From Aradus depressus (Eukaryota > Arthropoda > Insecta > Hemiptera > Aradidae): a stretch of DNA of 64,000 nucleotides. Numbering within the stretch: the stretch's first letter is position 1; every line of letters begins with the position of its first letter. A program made the position numbers and the translations under genes. The DNA is taken from NCBI GenBank assembly GCA_963662175.1, contig OY759215.1:59723213-59787212 (forward strand). Reading direction: 5' to 3'. A model generated the notes under the pieces. It made no database searches. It was given only the letters and a program-made list of their open reading frames with translations, and was not told the DNA's origin. Below are positions 48,953 to 58,740 of this stretch, one piece after another.

Positions 48953-50058
48953 TATATATATATATTTATACATTTTATTTTATTTATTTTTATTATAAGA
49001 TTAACCATTTTGAAGTAGGTAAATTTTAGGGTAATAAAGGACAATAAAAATATTGAAACTTAAATAAAAATATAAATTATAACATAATAATTTAACTTTC
49101 ATTGCGACAACTGTTATATAGTCATATGTTTGATAATTATGAAGGCATTTGGTCTATATATTAATTCTTCCCTCTCACCCGTCACGGGTCACGCGCATCA
49201 CAGTACTACCTGTCGCTAATAATTGACAACAGTTGATGGGACATAGGTCCCAAAAGAGAAAAAATAAAAATGAAATGACCAGGAAGTATCGAGAGATATT
49301 GAAATGGTTTAGGAGTTGGGTTGCCGGTAGATCTGCCAGAGGCGCTACAAGTGTCACTCCAGGAAATTGCCCTCCTCTTTGGTAGCGCCTGGTATATTTT
49401 TATCGGGCGATGTAATCAGAAAGCCCCGAAGCCAGTGGCTCTTGTACAATGCAGAGCTGTCACCTGTCAGCCCATCTTCATTTCCCCCACTCACCCTTCA
49501 TTGTCTACAGATTTAAACTGGTTTAGAAAAGGCTCCCTTTAACCCCCTCCCCCTCCCTTTCTCACAAAATCCCTTTTTCTATCCTATCTCGGTTCCTCTG
49601 CCCTAAATCCTATTTATCCCTATCCTGAAAGCACATTCACATTGGCATTTCCTGAGAAGCTGGGGGGGGGGGGGGGGGGGGGACCCAATGGGTGAGTGGG
49701 TAGAGTAGAGGAGTAGAGGCTAGCTGCTAATCTGAGAGCAAGTTATACCGATCTCTAGTTTGAAAAATAAACCCATCCACAAGATTTAAATCTTTCTATA
49801 AAAAGGGACAGATTCTATGAGAGCTGACTATTTTTGTCATAACTGCAGTTTGAAAACAGGTAATTTTACTAGATTGATTTTAATCTAATGTTTGCTCTTT
49901 CCTCATCCTCGAGGTGGTATTGAATAAACAAACATAGCTTGTGCATATATAAAATACCCCACTTTCCAATTTCACTGCCAAAAATTCCTTCTTAACTGAA
50001 TATTCATCTCTTTTTAAACTGCCGTCCAACCAAGAAGTTGGTCCTGACATGACATCTA
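48953..50058. other. Non-genic DNA with a 21-base G run
   Basis: G run at 49662-49682. A stretch at 49122-49160 (TTTGATAATTATGAAGGCAT, GGTCTATATATTAATT) recurs at about 55647-55695, so it is probably part of a dispersed repeat. No coding domain. Confidence 0.55.
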
Positions 50059-50761
50059 AAGCCTATTCCACACTAGTAGACATGTTGCACGATTTTGGTC
50101 TCTGAGACGTGTCTCAGGTTGTCTACGAGACATGTCTATAGACCAATCCCAGTCTACGGACCTGTTGCGAGACCAAAAATCGCAGGTCTAAAGTCTCCCG
50201 ATCGGAATGGGAGACCGCATGGAAGACTTATTGCGCAACATTTTGACAATGTGGACGTCGCTCGGCGTCTAGAGGCGAGACACGTCCCAGTCTGTCTCTA
50301 GCTTCCGAGTGGTGTGGTTCGGCTCTTTACAGTTATTTTCCAAAGTTTTGCAGTTCTTTTGAAAACATGTGGTCTAACGAGAAAGTTTTAAAACTAATTG
50401 AAGATTACCATGCGTCTTATTGTTTGTGGGACGTTACGAGTCCCGACTACAAAAACCGGGTAAAAAGAAAAGTGGCCCTGGAATCTCTGGCTGCCTAGGT
50501 CCTTCTGCGAGCACTTCGCGCGTCCACCAACGTTTACGTTTTCTCGTTCTTTCACTTGTAATTAGCACTAAGCAGGAACTCATTCCACACAAAACAATGT
50601 CCTCCATGGTGGACTGCGAAGATGAGACTGAGAAATTCACATGGTAGTGTGGACGCTAGACGAGACAAAAAACGCTGTCTCTAGACGGTCTATAGACCGT
50701 GTCTCGAGACCGCCTATAGACACATCGCACAACATGGTCTACTAGTGTGAACTAGGCTTAA
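50059..50761 (+). mobile_element. TIR transposon carrying a MADF-domain remnant
   Basis: Left end AAGCCTATTCCACACTAGTA and the complement of the right end AAGCCTAGTTCACACTAGTA match, continuing GAC(C)ATGTTG. Both subterminal zones are packed with GAGAC/GTCTC and TCTATAGAC motifs (50095-50300 and 50660-50725), possible transposase sites. A MADF coding remnant lies between. PIF/Harbinger elements encode such Myb/MADF accessory proteins, so this may be a Harbinger derivative; no clear target duplication. Confidence 0.7.
50367..50498 (+). pseudogene. MADF/Myb-SANT-like domain fragment
   Basis: 43 codons from an ATG: NEKVLKLIEDYHASYCLWDV then YKNRVKRKVALESLAA and a TAG. The pattern LI..Y.....LWD......YKNR..R..A...LA is the first half of an MADF domain, a DNA-binding fold in transcription factors and in the accessory protein of Harbinger transposons. 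A whole domain is about 80-90 residues; here it ends halfway. The downstream frames up to 50647 show no second half. Confidence 0.7.
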
Positions 50762-51158
50762 GAGCCACTTTACCGTAGTCAACCTTTCTTCCTTTCATTT
50801 ATTCTCTCATAACAGTATTTTCCCTTCTAATTAATGGTTTCATTTTATTCAGTAATTCTTTCATGAATCGATATTCGCAATTCTTTTAATAAATTCATAT
50901 GCGACAGATCTTTCAAAAGAACTTGCAACTGTTGCCACCAGCAATCTCGCGGGAAGTTATGCGAACTGAATGATGAAGGAGGATGGCAACCCAGCTGCAA
51001 CTCTTCATGGCAAAATAGAAATAACTAGGAAGAATGCATTCAGAAACGCGGCTGCATTTTGCCGCCAAATTATGCAGCATGAGGACCCTCCGGAAAAATA
51101 TTTTTTCGTATCTAGGTTGGGGCACGACCTGTTTTTCTATATGGATATGACGCGTGAA

Positions 51159-51490
51159 AGTTAACGGAGAACCTTGAGCAAAAGATCAAAAGTTTTGAAA
51201 ATAAGGTACTGAGGAAAATAGCAGGTCGGTGGGTCCGGGAACGCCAAATGTGGAGTATAAAGCCCGGAGGGCTGAGAAGAGCATGTCGAATCACCCCCGT
51301 AGTTCGTAGCTGAAGGCAGGGCGACTCCAATGAGGAGGCCACGTCGTGAGGAGCGACCAGGGGAGCAAAAAGGTCTTTAATGGGAGGAAGAAGACCAAGG
51401 GTCCGGTGGAGGGACGGCTGCTGAAAACAGTGTAACACTTAGAGATCTGGAACCAACCACTCACAGACCACAACAAGCCTGCGCACATCA
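51159..51490 (+). pseudogene. Non-LTR retrotransposon tail, decayed
   Basis: One frame reads ENLEQKIKSFENKVLRKIAG. After a frame change another reads GRLQ*GGHVVRSD, KKVFNGRKKTKGPVEGR. The FENK.LR.I.G and RL.W.GHV.R motifs, followed by V...G...GR, are the usual end of LINE reverse transcriptase ORFs (jockey/CR1/RTE-like) in animals. The Trp of RLQWGGHV is a TGA here. Several stops and a frameshift; no 5' part, poly-A or target duplication identified. Confidence 0.7.
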
Positions 51491-51499
51491 AAACTGCTC

Positions 51500-52020
51500 C
51501 ATCAGGCAGGAGATAGAAGCGCTCAAAAAGCGACTTTTTTAACGGTTCTGGTTTGTATTCTCCATCTACAATGACAGACCTTCAGCCCAGACGACTGAAC
51601 CTATTTCGATTGTTTTTTTTAAGGCTTTCAGTATACATGTCAAATGTGTCTTTTGAAACTTTTGTCGAAATTTGGTGAAAGGAAGAGTAGTGTGGTATGT
51701 CAAATCTCTGCACGGGAGAGATCATAGGGGGAGGCCAAAATATAAAATGAATGGTAGCTACTAGGATATTCATTAAATATTTTGAGCCCTACAAACTTTT
51801 TTGTTTAAATAAAATAACGTACGCTCTATTACTCAATAATTGTATTAAAATTACCTGGATTGAGTAGTAAGATTTTTGAATAGCTATAATCCATTCAACC
51901 CTTTCGCTTTTGTAAAAAATTTTATTTTTTTTTTGTGATGTTTTTCGAGTTACATAAACATATATCCAAAACTGACTATTTCAATGCTCCATTTTTCAAT
52001 TTAGTTCCAACTGGAACATT
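51500..52020. other. Non-genic AT-rich DNA
   Basis: Nothing recognised beyond T-rich runs between the LINE tail and the MITE. Confidence 0.55.
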
Positions 52021-52024
52021 ATTT

Positions 52025-52406
52025 GAGGAGTTTGGAGCCAGAGCGGACCAACTGGTTGAAACTGAACAGGTAGAAAATGGCAATTGAAAATTGAGTACAT
52101 TTTGTTTATCTCCATAAATGGGCCCCAAATATTTATTTATATTTGAAATTTTAGAATAGTATTGGATGAGTGATCCCTTTTTGTGTTCTATAAAGTTTTT
52201 GAAGGCCGTATGATCCATTGTGACTTTGAAAATATATGCACAAAATACTTGTGGACTAAACTTAAAGTGCTGCTATCTATCACTGAAGTGAAGAAACTAA
52301 GTGATCCACACTGGTTTTGAAAAAGGGAACCTATGCCAACATCAGGATGGTAATAACTCATTTTCCGAAAAATTGTGGGTTGGTCCGCTCTGGCTCCAAA
52401 CTCCTC
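52025..52406. mobile_element. MITE, 382 bp, ends GAGGAG, TSD ATTT
   Basis: Both ends read GAGGAGTTTGGAGCCAGAGC and continue CGGACCAAC inwards, a perfect 29 bp inverted repeat. ATTT lies outside both ends (52021-52024 and 52407-52410), a 4 bp target duplication. The interior is AT-rich with no coding capacity. The GAG start and A/T 4 bp duplication are like the element at 34500. Confidence 0.9.
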
Positions 52407-52410
52407 ATTT

Positions 52411-53720
52411 ACAAATTGGCTTTTTGTCTCTATCTAAAGTAAATACCATTAGTAGGTAGAGGGTTTGGACGGAGCTTTGTGACGGTGTTCATGACCAGAA
52501 GAGTCTGTAGGAATATTCAAAGGCGGAATGACTTCTCATATGATTTCTTTTTTGAGTTCTACATTGAATGAGCAATTTTACAATAGCATTGTTTTTTCAG
52601 GTTTTAGTTTAATTTAGGTTGGCAATATCAATGAGTGTAATTAAGGGAAATAATGTATAATTTAGGGCGGAAATAGTAATAAAAGCTAAAATGTATAAAA
52701 AATAAGATATGGAATAATGTATGTGATTTAGAATAACAGTGAACAGCGATTACTCCTTCTTTTTAATCTCCGAGATATGTGGTGATGTGACTGAAAGGTT
52801 TTCTGGATTTTTGGACTCTGAAATGAGTAAAAAATAATGGGTGGAGCTTCTTGTATTGTGTGAATCACGGAACCATTTTGGAGTGTACTTCCTAAAAATA
52901 TTTTCTTTAGTTCTATTGATATTCGGTGAATTGTTGCATTTAGTTTAAAATGGCACCCTCAAAATGGTCGATATGTACAGTGGGTGACAAAAAAGGATTT
53001 TGTCTTAAAATGTGTTTATTTTCTTCAAATTTTCTCAGATGAAACCTCCCAGAAGGCCTGAGGGGTGTGTGATAGTTAATCGGATCATTTTGTCGGATGC
53101 TTAGAGCTGCCCCCGTACGTGATCCGAAAATAGTCGGCGGATTTGCGGGGGGAGGCCAGACGAAGGGCTATTCTTTCTTATCTGAGTGACCACAGAGGGC
53201 CCACTTTAATTGTCTCTCTCAAGATACATTCCACGAGTAGAGACGTGAGCTAAATGCTTTCTTCTTCCTCCATCCTACAATCTTCACACTTTCATCAGAA
53301 TTATGATATTTATTTAATGAATCCCTATCGACCTGTTCGAGACCTGGCTTCAATTCTAGGACAAACAGAGAACCCTCCTCCATCCCTGCCACCCCTCCCT
53401 CCCCCTTCCTTATCTTAACCCATCAGAAGGTCATCAATAATTTCCATTTGTGTCCCCTAAACATATTTCTGCCTCTCTAAGACATGAATACATTCACCTA
53501 TTCCGAAAATGGGTGATAAAAAGCCCCTACCGGAGACCGGGTAAAAAAAATAAAACCTAATCAGCGACTCGCTCATCCAAATGCTAATTACTTTTAAGAT
53601 AGTGTGAGGAAGAAACTGTCCTCAATAATAATATTTGCCTACAATCAATCGTTATTACGAAACTTCCAGTGGCGGAAAATTTTTGTATGATTCCTCTTAA
53701 TACTCCAAAAAGTATCACTT
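52411..53720. other. Non-genic DNA
   Basis: AT-rich to 53000, then a GC-richer piece to about 53450. No domain, repeat or RNA recognised. Confidence 0.5.
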
Positions 53721-53721
53721 G

Positions 53722-53870
53722 CATTATTTGTTTTAAAAGAAGGATCAAAAGGATCTGAAACTCTGTAAAGCTCGGATATGGCCCTGCATTTGTCTTTATG
53801 TAGGATGCAGCTCTCACGGGCCTTCTAACCGGCCGCACAAACAACTCCGTGTCAGTATGTAATTGCGCGT
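53722..53870 (-). repeat. Left arm of a diverged inverted repeat
   Basis: The stretch GAAGGATCAAAAGGATCTGAAAC ... TTTGTCTTTATGTAGGATGC ... CGGCCGCACAAACA is repeated in reverse at 54770-54905. The arm is about 120-140 bp with small insertions (for example 12-15 bp near 53765) and lies about 900 bp from its partner. Confidence 0.85.
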
Positions 53871-54087
53871 TTTGAGCGTGGAAAAAAGTAGTTATGATTT
53901 AGTGAGTGATGTGACACAAAAAATCATTTCACAAGCATCTTTCGCTTCTTGAGTTCAACAAGTTGACCACAAAAAGGTTTTTATTCTCCAAATCGACAAG
54001 GTATAACCGAAGATGAAGCCTTGGTACGACATGGACAGGCATCCTACTTCAAGGGGCCTGAATTATTTATAAATTATAGTTAGTTAG

Positions 54088-54224
54088 ATATTATGACTCA
54101 TGCCTCGGCTTTAACTACAAGGTCATATCGCCTACTACCAGAGTGGTCTTTCATCACTCTGGTGGCCAACCCGCGATCTTGAGATCAATAAGCAAGCACG
54201 CATACCAGTGAGCTACCGGCGCCC
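54088..54224 (-). mobile_element. tRNA-derived SINE-like element
   Basis: On the minus strand it starts GGGCGCCGGTAGCTCACTGG, with an A-box-like GTAGCTCACTGG, then CTCAAGATCGCGGGTTGGCC as a weak B box, and a non-tRNA body with the hairpin CCAGAGTGATGAAAGACC/CACTCTGG, running to GGCATGAGTCATAATA. A shorter copy is at 56481-56561. The B box has changed from the usual GGTTCGA. Confidence 0.7.
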
Positions 54225-54769
54225 ATAAATTATATATTTAAATCATACAAAAACTAGGGCCTCCTGCGGCGCCAACCGCCAAACTCATCAGGAGGTGAGT
54301 TTGTGAAATTTCGAAAACTGAATTCTGATATTTTTCGACCAGCTCTGTACAATGTTCCGAATCCTAAACAAAAAAGAATATCACAATATTCTGAATTTTC
54401 TTGTTTTTAGTTTTCCGATGTTACGTCTAAAACCATACACGGTTTAGATGCAACTACCGCTACTGAAAGTGGATTAGAGTCGCGGTGAGTCCTCCCCCTC
54501 GAAAGAAAAAAAGGCTTCGGGGAATTAATGTGTACTGTACTTCCCCAGCGAGAATTTATCAAGTAAGTTTTCGATACATCGATGTTGTAATATGTGCTAA
54601 CTGAGATTTGATACGATTTTGACGGAAATCAGACAAGACAAGCGGAAGATGCATAGCATAAATTATCCATAAAGAGTACCAGGGTATAATGTTTTTGTTT
54701 ATTTCTGTCATGACGCACTCACAAATAAATATTTTTTCCATGGCATAGCACAAAAGGCGAAAAGTTATA

Positions 54770-54905
54770 TACAGACACGAAGCTGTTTGTGCGGCCGTTT
54801 AGAAGGTCCGATGAGAGCTGCATCCTACATAAAGACAAATGCAAGGCCAGGTTTCAGATGCTTCTGATCCTTCCTTTGAAACAAGGCAAGAGTTCTTCTG
54901 AAAAC
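54770..54905 (+). repeat. Right arm of a diverged inverted repeat
   Basis: Carries TGTTTGTGCGGCCG, GAGAGCTGCATCCTACATAA and GACAAATGCAAGGCC, inverse of 53722-53870. The pair is either the ends of an old foldback element of about 1.2 kb or two inverted copies of one repeat. A SINE lies between the arms. Confidence 0.85.
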
Positions 54906-55434
54906 CCTAGATGTATATTCCTTTGTCAGTATCCCCTCCGTGGTTGAAAGGTTTCCTTTAAAGAAAAATAACTCAGTTTAATCCTGAGAAACTCTCCCCT
55001 TCCAATTTATTCTGTTCAGAGAAGAGATTTATTTTTATTTGTGAATGTATTTTTCTCCGTAGTTTTCCTATAAAATAAATGCGAAGATAGCTTTCCAAAC
55101 AGACTTATCTGCCAGCTGAGAGGTGACTGGATTCCAGTTCAGATCTCGTGAAAGCCACTCTTCTGTAGAGGGATCCTTAACTTTAGTTACTGTCTGCCTT
55201 TCTTCTACCATCTACATCAAGTATCCTCAATCTTTTTCAGTCCTCGACCATATTTTTAACACTAGAAGAACCGCATGAGTTTCTTCGACTCTTGACTGCA
55301 CTAATCTGATAATATCCGTATATTTTTTTTCTTTATTTTGAATATTTGCAATCGGTAAATCACCATAAGTGAATGTGATGTCGGTGATAACAGAGAACAG
55401 TACAAAATGAATTATAACAAAATAAAATACATTA

Positions 55435-55592
55435 AATTAAATGAAATGTAAAACATAATAAATAAAATGTCCAAAATAATAAATGAAATGCACAAAATAA
55501 TAAATGAAATGTACAAAATAAAAAATAAAATATACAAAATAATAATTAAAATTTACAAAATTATAAATAAAATGCACAAAATAATAAATTAA
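55435..55592 (+). repeat. 21-22 bp AT-rich minisatellite
   Basis: About seven imperfect copies of CAAAATAATAAATGAAATG followed by T/C and A. The ends drift into plain AATAAA repeats. Confidence 0.85.
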
Positions 55593-56480
55593 ATTACTTA
55601 TTCTGGTTAGTAACTAACCTAGTAGGAATATATATATTATTATATGTTGATAATTATGAAGGCATATATTCAACATATGGTCTATGTATTAATTACTTAT
55701 ATCATCCATTGTTTTCTGGTTATAATAAAAATGTTCACGAGAGTTGTGTTGACTTACTATCTTAAAGTAGCGCTGCGGACAAACGAGCCATCATCATCGG
55801 CCCAACATGGGTTGAAACTAGGCGACTCTATGGCATTCTTCTCATCAAGCTGAATCCCAATAAACATCTCACCTTTAATGACATCCCTTTCCATTACTCG
55901 TCTAACTCTACAGGAAAACCTCATATCACCAGCAACCTTAAATCTATATGTTGATGTAGATCAAAATCCAAATTTTACCTTGTTATTGAAATCCACTTAG
56001 AACTATAAATACTAACCCAATAGAAAATAAACGCAACTTTATTACACTTAGTTTATGGACATTATTTGTGTACATTATTATTATTAGTACCATCACTTGC
56101 ATAGTTAAACATGATCTTTCCCATAAGACCTTAAGTAAGCACCCTGTACCCAATGTGTTGTTCGTTCTATATCAAATTTTTTCTCGTCACCACCTTCCAG
56201 GTGATGCCTCAACTTAGGGGTGGAGGAGTTACAGTAACTATTATTGTCCACCTCACCTACGAGTATATTCCTGCCAGCCCAGCATCCTCTTCCTAGAATT
56301 GTTTACCAAGTTTCCTTATCTTGTTCCCACCTAAGTTTTCCCACATACCTTAGTTTTATCCTGGCTCCCGGAGTGTTCGCACCTCCTGTATATACTTAGT
56401 GCATGTAAGTTGTGAAATAAAAGTTTTTTCTAAAAACCACCTTCGATGTTATTCTTATTTAGCTTACATAGTTACTTAGT

Positions 56481-56561
56481 TATTATGACTCATGCCCGGG
56501 CTTTAACTACGAGGTCATATCACCTACTACCAGAGCGCTCTTTCGTCACTCTGGTGGACAT
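56481..56561 (-). mobile_element. SINE-like fragment
   Basis: TTATTATGACTCATGCCCGG, CTTTAACTACGAGGTCATAT and CACCTACTACCAGAG match 54088-54160 with few changes. The tRNA-like head is missing; it ends at TCTGGTGGACATGAGG. Confidence 0.75.
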
Positions 56562-56642
56562 GAGGCCGACTCTACTATGAGAGTCCTAAATTTTGCCTAC
56601 CCTAAATTTGTATTCACTTAGGATAGGGATCTTTAACGAGTA

Positions 56643-56663
56643 CGTCCCATCCGAAGAACGGCG
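56643..56663 (+). repeat. Satellite-like GTCCCATCCGAAG motif outside the array
   Basis: GTCCCATCCGAAGAACGGCG at about 18.5 kb from the array matches the satellite core GTCCCATCCGAAGGACGACG in 18 of 20 bases, preceded in both by a GAGTAC-like or AAA context. GTCCCATCCAAAGG at 58521 is a weaker third case. Confidence 0.65.
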
Positions 56664-57580
56664 TATATATATATATAAGGTTGGAAACATAGACGAGTGC
56701 ATCGAAAATAATTGTTGCGATTGCTCTCGGCAGTACTCTGTGATATGCAGGCCCGCACACTTGATACACCGTACAGGGTGGCCACAGAATCCCTTTGTGT
56801 GCCCATACTGTTGGAACCGGAGGCTCCTCCACTTACACCACGCTATAGTCCAGCCGTGTGATGGTGAAAATTTCTATATTGTTGTCTTGGGGCTCTAGGC
56901 CCAAGAAAACAGAGATGTTTCTCAAGGAGTAGTCAATCTCCTCCAGCTCCTTGAAGAGGGAAGTGCCTCTGGTCCTAATTGGAGCTTAGTGTGTGGTACA
57001 GAAGTCTGGCACACGAAGCCTCTGAGTCCCAGCACAGACTGAAGTTTTTTGAGAAGTTTTCGAAGTCACTTATGTTTCTGACGAAAATGGGGGATGGTTA
57101 TGGAGTTGATGGTGGCTCCTCTTGGTCAATGGCCAGAGGGGCGAAGTGATTGGAGTTGGGCGTGGTTGAATGCGAAATCTTGTGAGATCCTGTCGCGGCT
57201 GCCTCGCTTCTTAATCCTTTTCCCTCCCAGTATATTAATTTTAAACCCTTTCTTAATTATCTTATTCCATTTCCCTCAGTATTTTTATTATGTACCGCAG
57301 ACATTTTCCCCGTATTAGAGTATAATACGAGTACGTGTATCCCGCAAAACTTTTTTTTTCCCATCAAAATTGAAGCAGTATCTGAACTGCACACCAATTT
57401 ATAAGAAACATGGCGTCATATTTTAAAATCTTATATGAATAATTATAAATAATAATAAAAATATTTAAAAAATATAGGCAGGTCGAAACTGCATGGAACT
57501 GTGCCTTAGGGCTGTTAGAGGAAGGTTTAAGCAGGCATCGGCAACCATATTTCTAAGAGCATTTTCGAGAGTTATTATCG
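56664..57580. other. Non-genic DNA
   Basis: A TATATATATATA run sits just after the motif. A 101-codon frame (56593-56898) contains CCDC and CPYC, but its composition and overlap with a SINE-like region argue against a gene. Nothing else recognised. Confidence 0.5.
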
Positions 57581-57589
57581 TTTATCCAA

Positions 57590-57850
57590 AAATAATATTT
57601 TCATTTAATTGAAAGAAAATTTGATAATTTTATGAAGCTATATTATCAATTAACCAAATAATGAAAAATGGAAAAAAAATCCAATTAACGGAAAAATTGT
57701 TGATTCCTCGAATCAATTACCCAAATAATAAAAAATGGGGAAAAATGGAGTACCAATAATAGGAAAAAAATACATTTTTCGAATCTATTTTAACCTTATC
57801 CCAATAACTGATCATGGAGAAAAACAAATTTCCGATTATTGGATATTATA
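57590..57850 (+). repeat. AT-rich repeated motif, left arm
   Basis: Several copies of a motif near AATTAACCAAATAATGAAAA: at about 57652, 57714 (AATTACCCAAATAATAAAAA) and a looser one at 57793 (TTATCCCAATAACTGATCAT). The same motif occurs inverted at 58360-58500. Confidence 0.65.
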
Positions 57851-58354
57851 AACTTTGTTTTTTGTTTGTCATTTGAAAGAAAAAACTAAGGTTTTAAAAA
57901 GATTTCGAATCCTTTGAGCTGCAATAAGAGTAAGCTTGAAATAAAACGTGTTATAAATTGTGTTAGCGTACAGTGAGTGACCAATTAGTGAATTAAAATG
58001 TGCAGTTGTTGTTTTTTTAATTGTCTTTTATTACTTGGTTGTGAAATGTCATATTGTTAAATGCAATTAATGTTTCATTTGGACTCAGATGATTATTGTT
58101 AGTTATATAAAAACAGTTGTTTTCACCTCACTTTTTAAATTTGTCAAGTTTTATTTTGGACTGGCCGCAACTCCAAGTGTGTACACAATTAGAAAATAGT
58201 AAATACAGAAATATGTACTCATTAGAATGTGGAAGTCTAAAGTAGACTCACATCAACATGATTTAAGTAACTTGTGGTTCATGGTTCATTCTACAAGGTT
58301 ATCTTTATTTATGGATGATGGTTCTTCAAATCCTAACCACTTCAAATATAGTTT

Positions 58355-58515
58355 ATTTATTTGGTTATTGTTAATAAATTTTGGTAAGAAATTATTTGGG
58401 TAATTGAAAATTCATTTTTCTCCAATTATAAATTATTTGTGGAATTGATAATACATTTTTGATAAATTACAAATTATTCGGTTAATTGACAATATATTTT
58501 TTATCAATTACAAAT
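58355..58515 (-). repeat. AT-rich repeated motif, right arm
   Basis: TTTATTTGGTTATTGTTAAT, AATTATTTGGGTAATTGAAA and CAAATTATTCGGTTAATTGA are inverse copies of the left-arm motif. Together the arms bracket about 500 bp and look like a foldback or MITE with repeated subterminal motifs; the exact ends are not seen. Confidence 0.65.
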
Positions 58516-58518
58516 TTT

Positions 58519-58740
58519 TGTCCCATCCAAAGGTATTTTTTTTACCTTCGAGATAAGAAACCTAAGAACCTCGATAGGGTTTCGAACCCGCGATCTTGAG
58601 CTCAGTAGACCAGCTCGCTACCTCTGAGCTAGTCTACTAACATCAAGATCGCGGGTTCCAAACCCTGCCGAGGCCCTTAGTTTTTTTATTTGAGGTTAAA
58701 AAAAATCCCTTCAAATGGGACGGACGTTAAGCGATGATGC
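58519..58740. repeat. Palindrome of two inverted tRNA-like (SINE) sequences
   Basis: The left arm carries CCTCGATAGGG, TTCGAACCCGCGATCTTGA; the right arm has the inverse, ATCAAGATCGCGGGTTCC and CCCTGCCGAGG. The centre AGTAGACCAGCTCGCTACCT continues to GAGCTAGTCTACT and is itself a near-perfect hairpin. The arms continue with CTAAG, a run of T and CCCATCC/GGGA on both sides. Transcribed structure would be a long hairpin. Confidence 0.8.
58567..58642 (-). other. tRNA-like pol III promoter sequence (SINE head or tRNA pseudogene)
   Basis: On the minus strand: TAGCTCAGAGGTAGCGAGC fits an A box (TRGCNNAGYNGG type) and GGGTTCGAAACCC fits a B box (GGTTCGANNCC) about 40 bases later. A proper acceptor stem and CCA-side match are not seen and the sequence is embedded in an inverted repeat, so I do not call a functional tRNA. 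Confidence 0.6.

Noticed and set aside
50970..51164. 64-codon ORF upstream of the LINE tail
   Set aside because: No similarity to LINE domains is visible and it overlaps other frames; coding not supported.
56100..56455. Possible solo LTR ending near AATAAAAGTTTTTTCTAAA
   Set aside because: The polyadenylation-like end is suggestive, but no matching TG start, CA end or target duplication could be fixed.
56593..56898. 101-codon ORF with CCDC and CPYC, as a zinc-binding protein
   Set aside because: Cys spacing does not fit a known finger, the frame covers a TATATA run and the satellite-like motif, and no other support exists.
58567..58642. Functional tRNA gene
   Set aside because: A and B boxes are present, but no acceptor stem pairing could be found and the sequence is half of an inverted SINE-like repeat.
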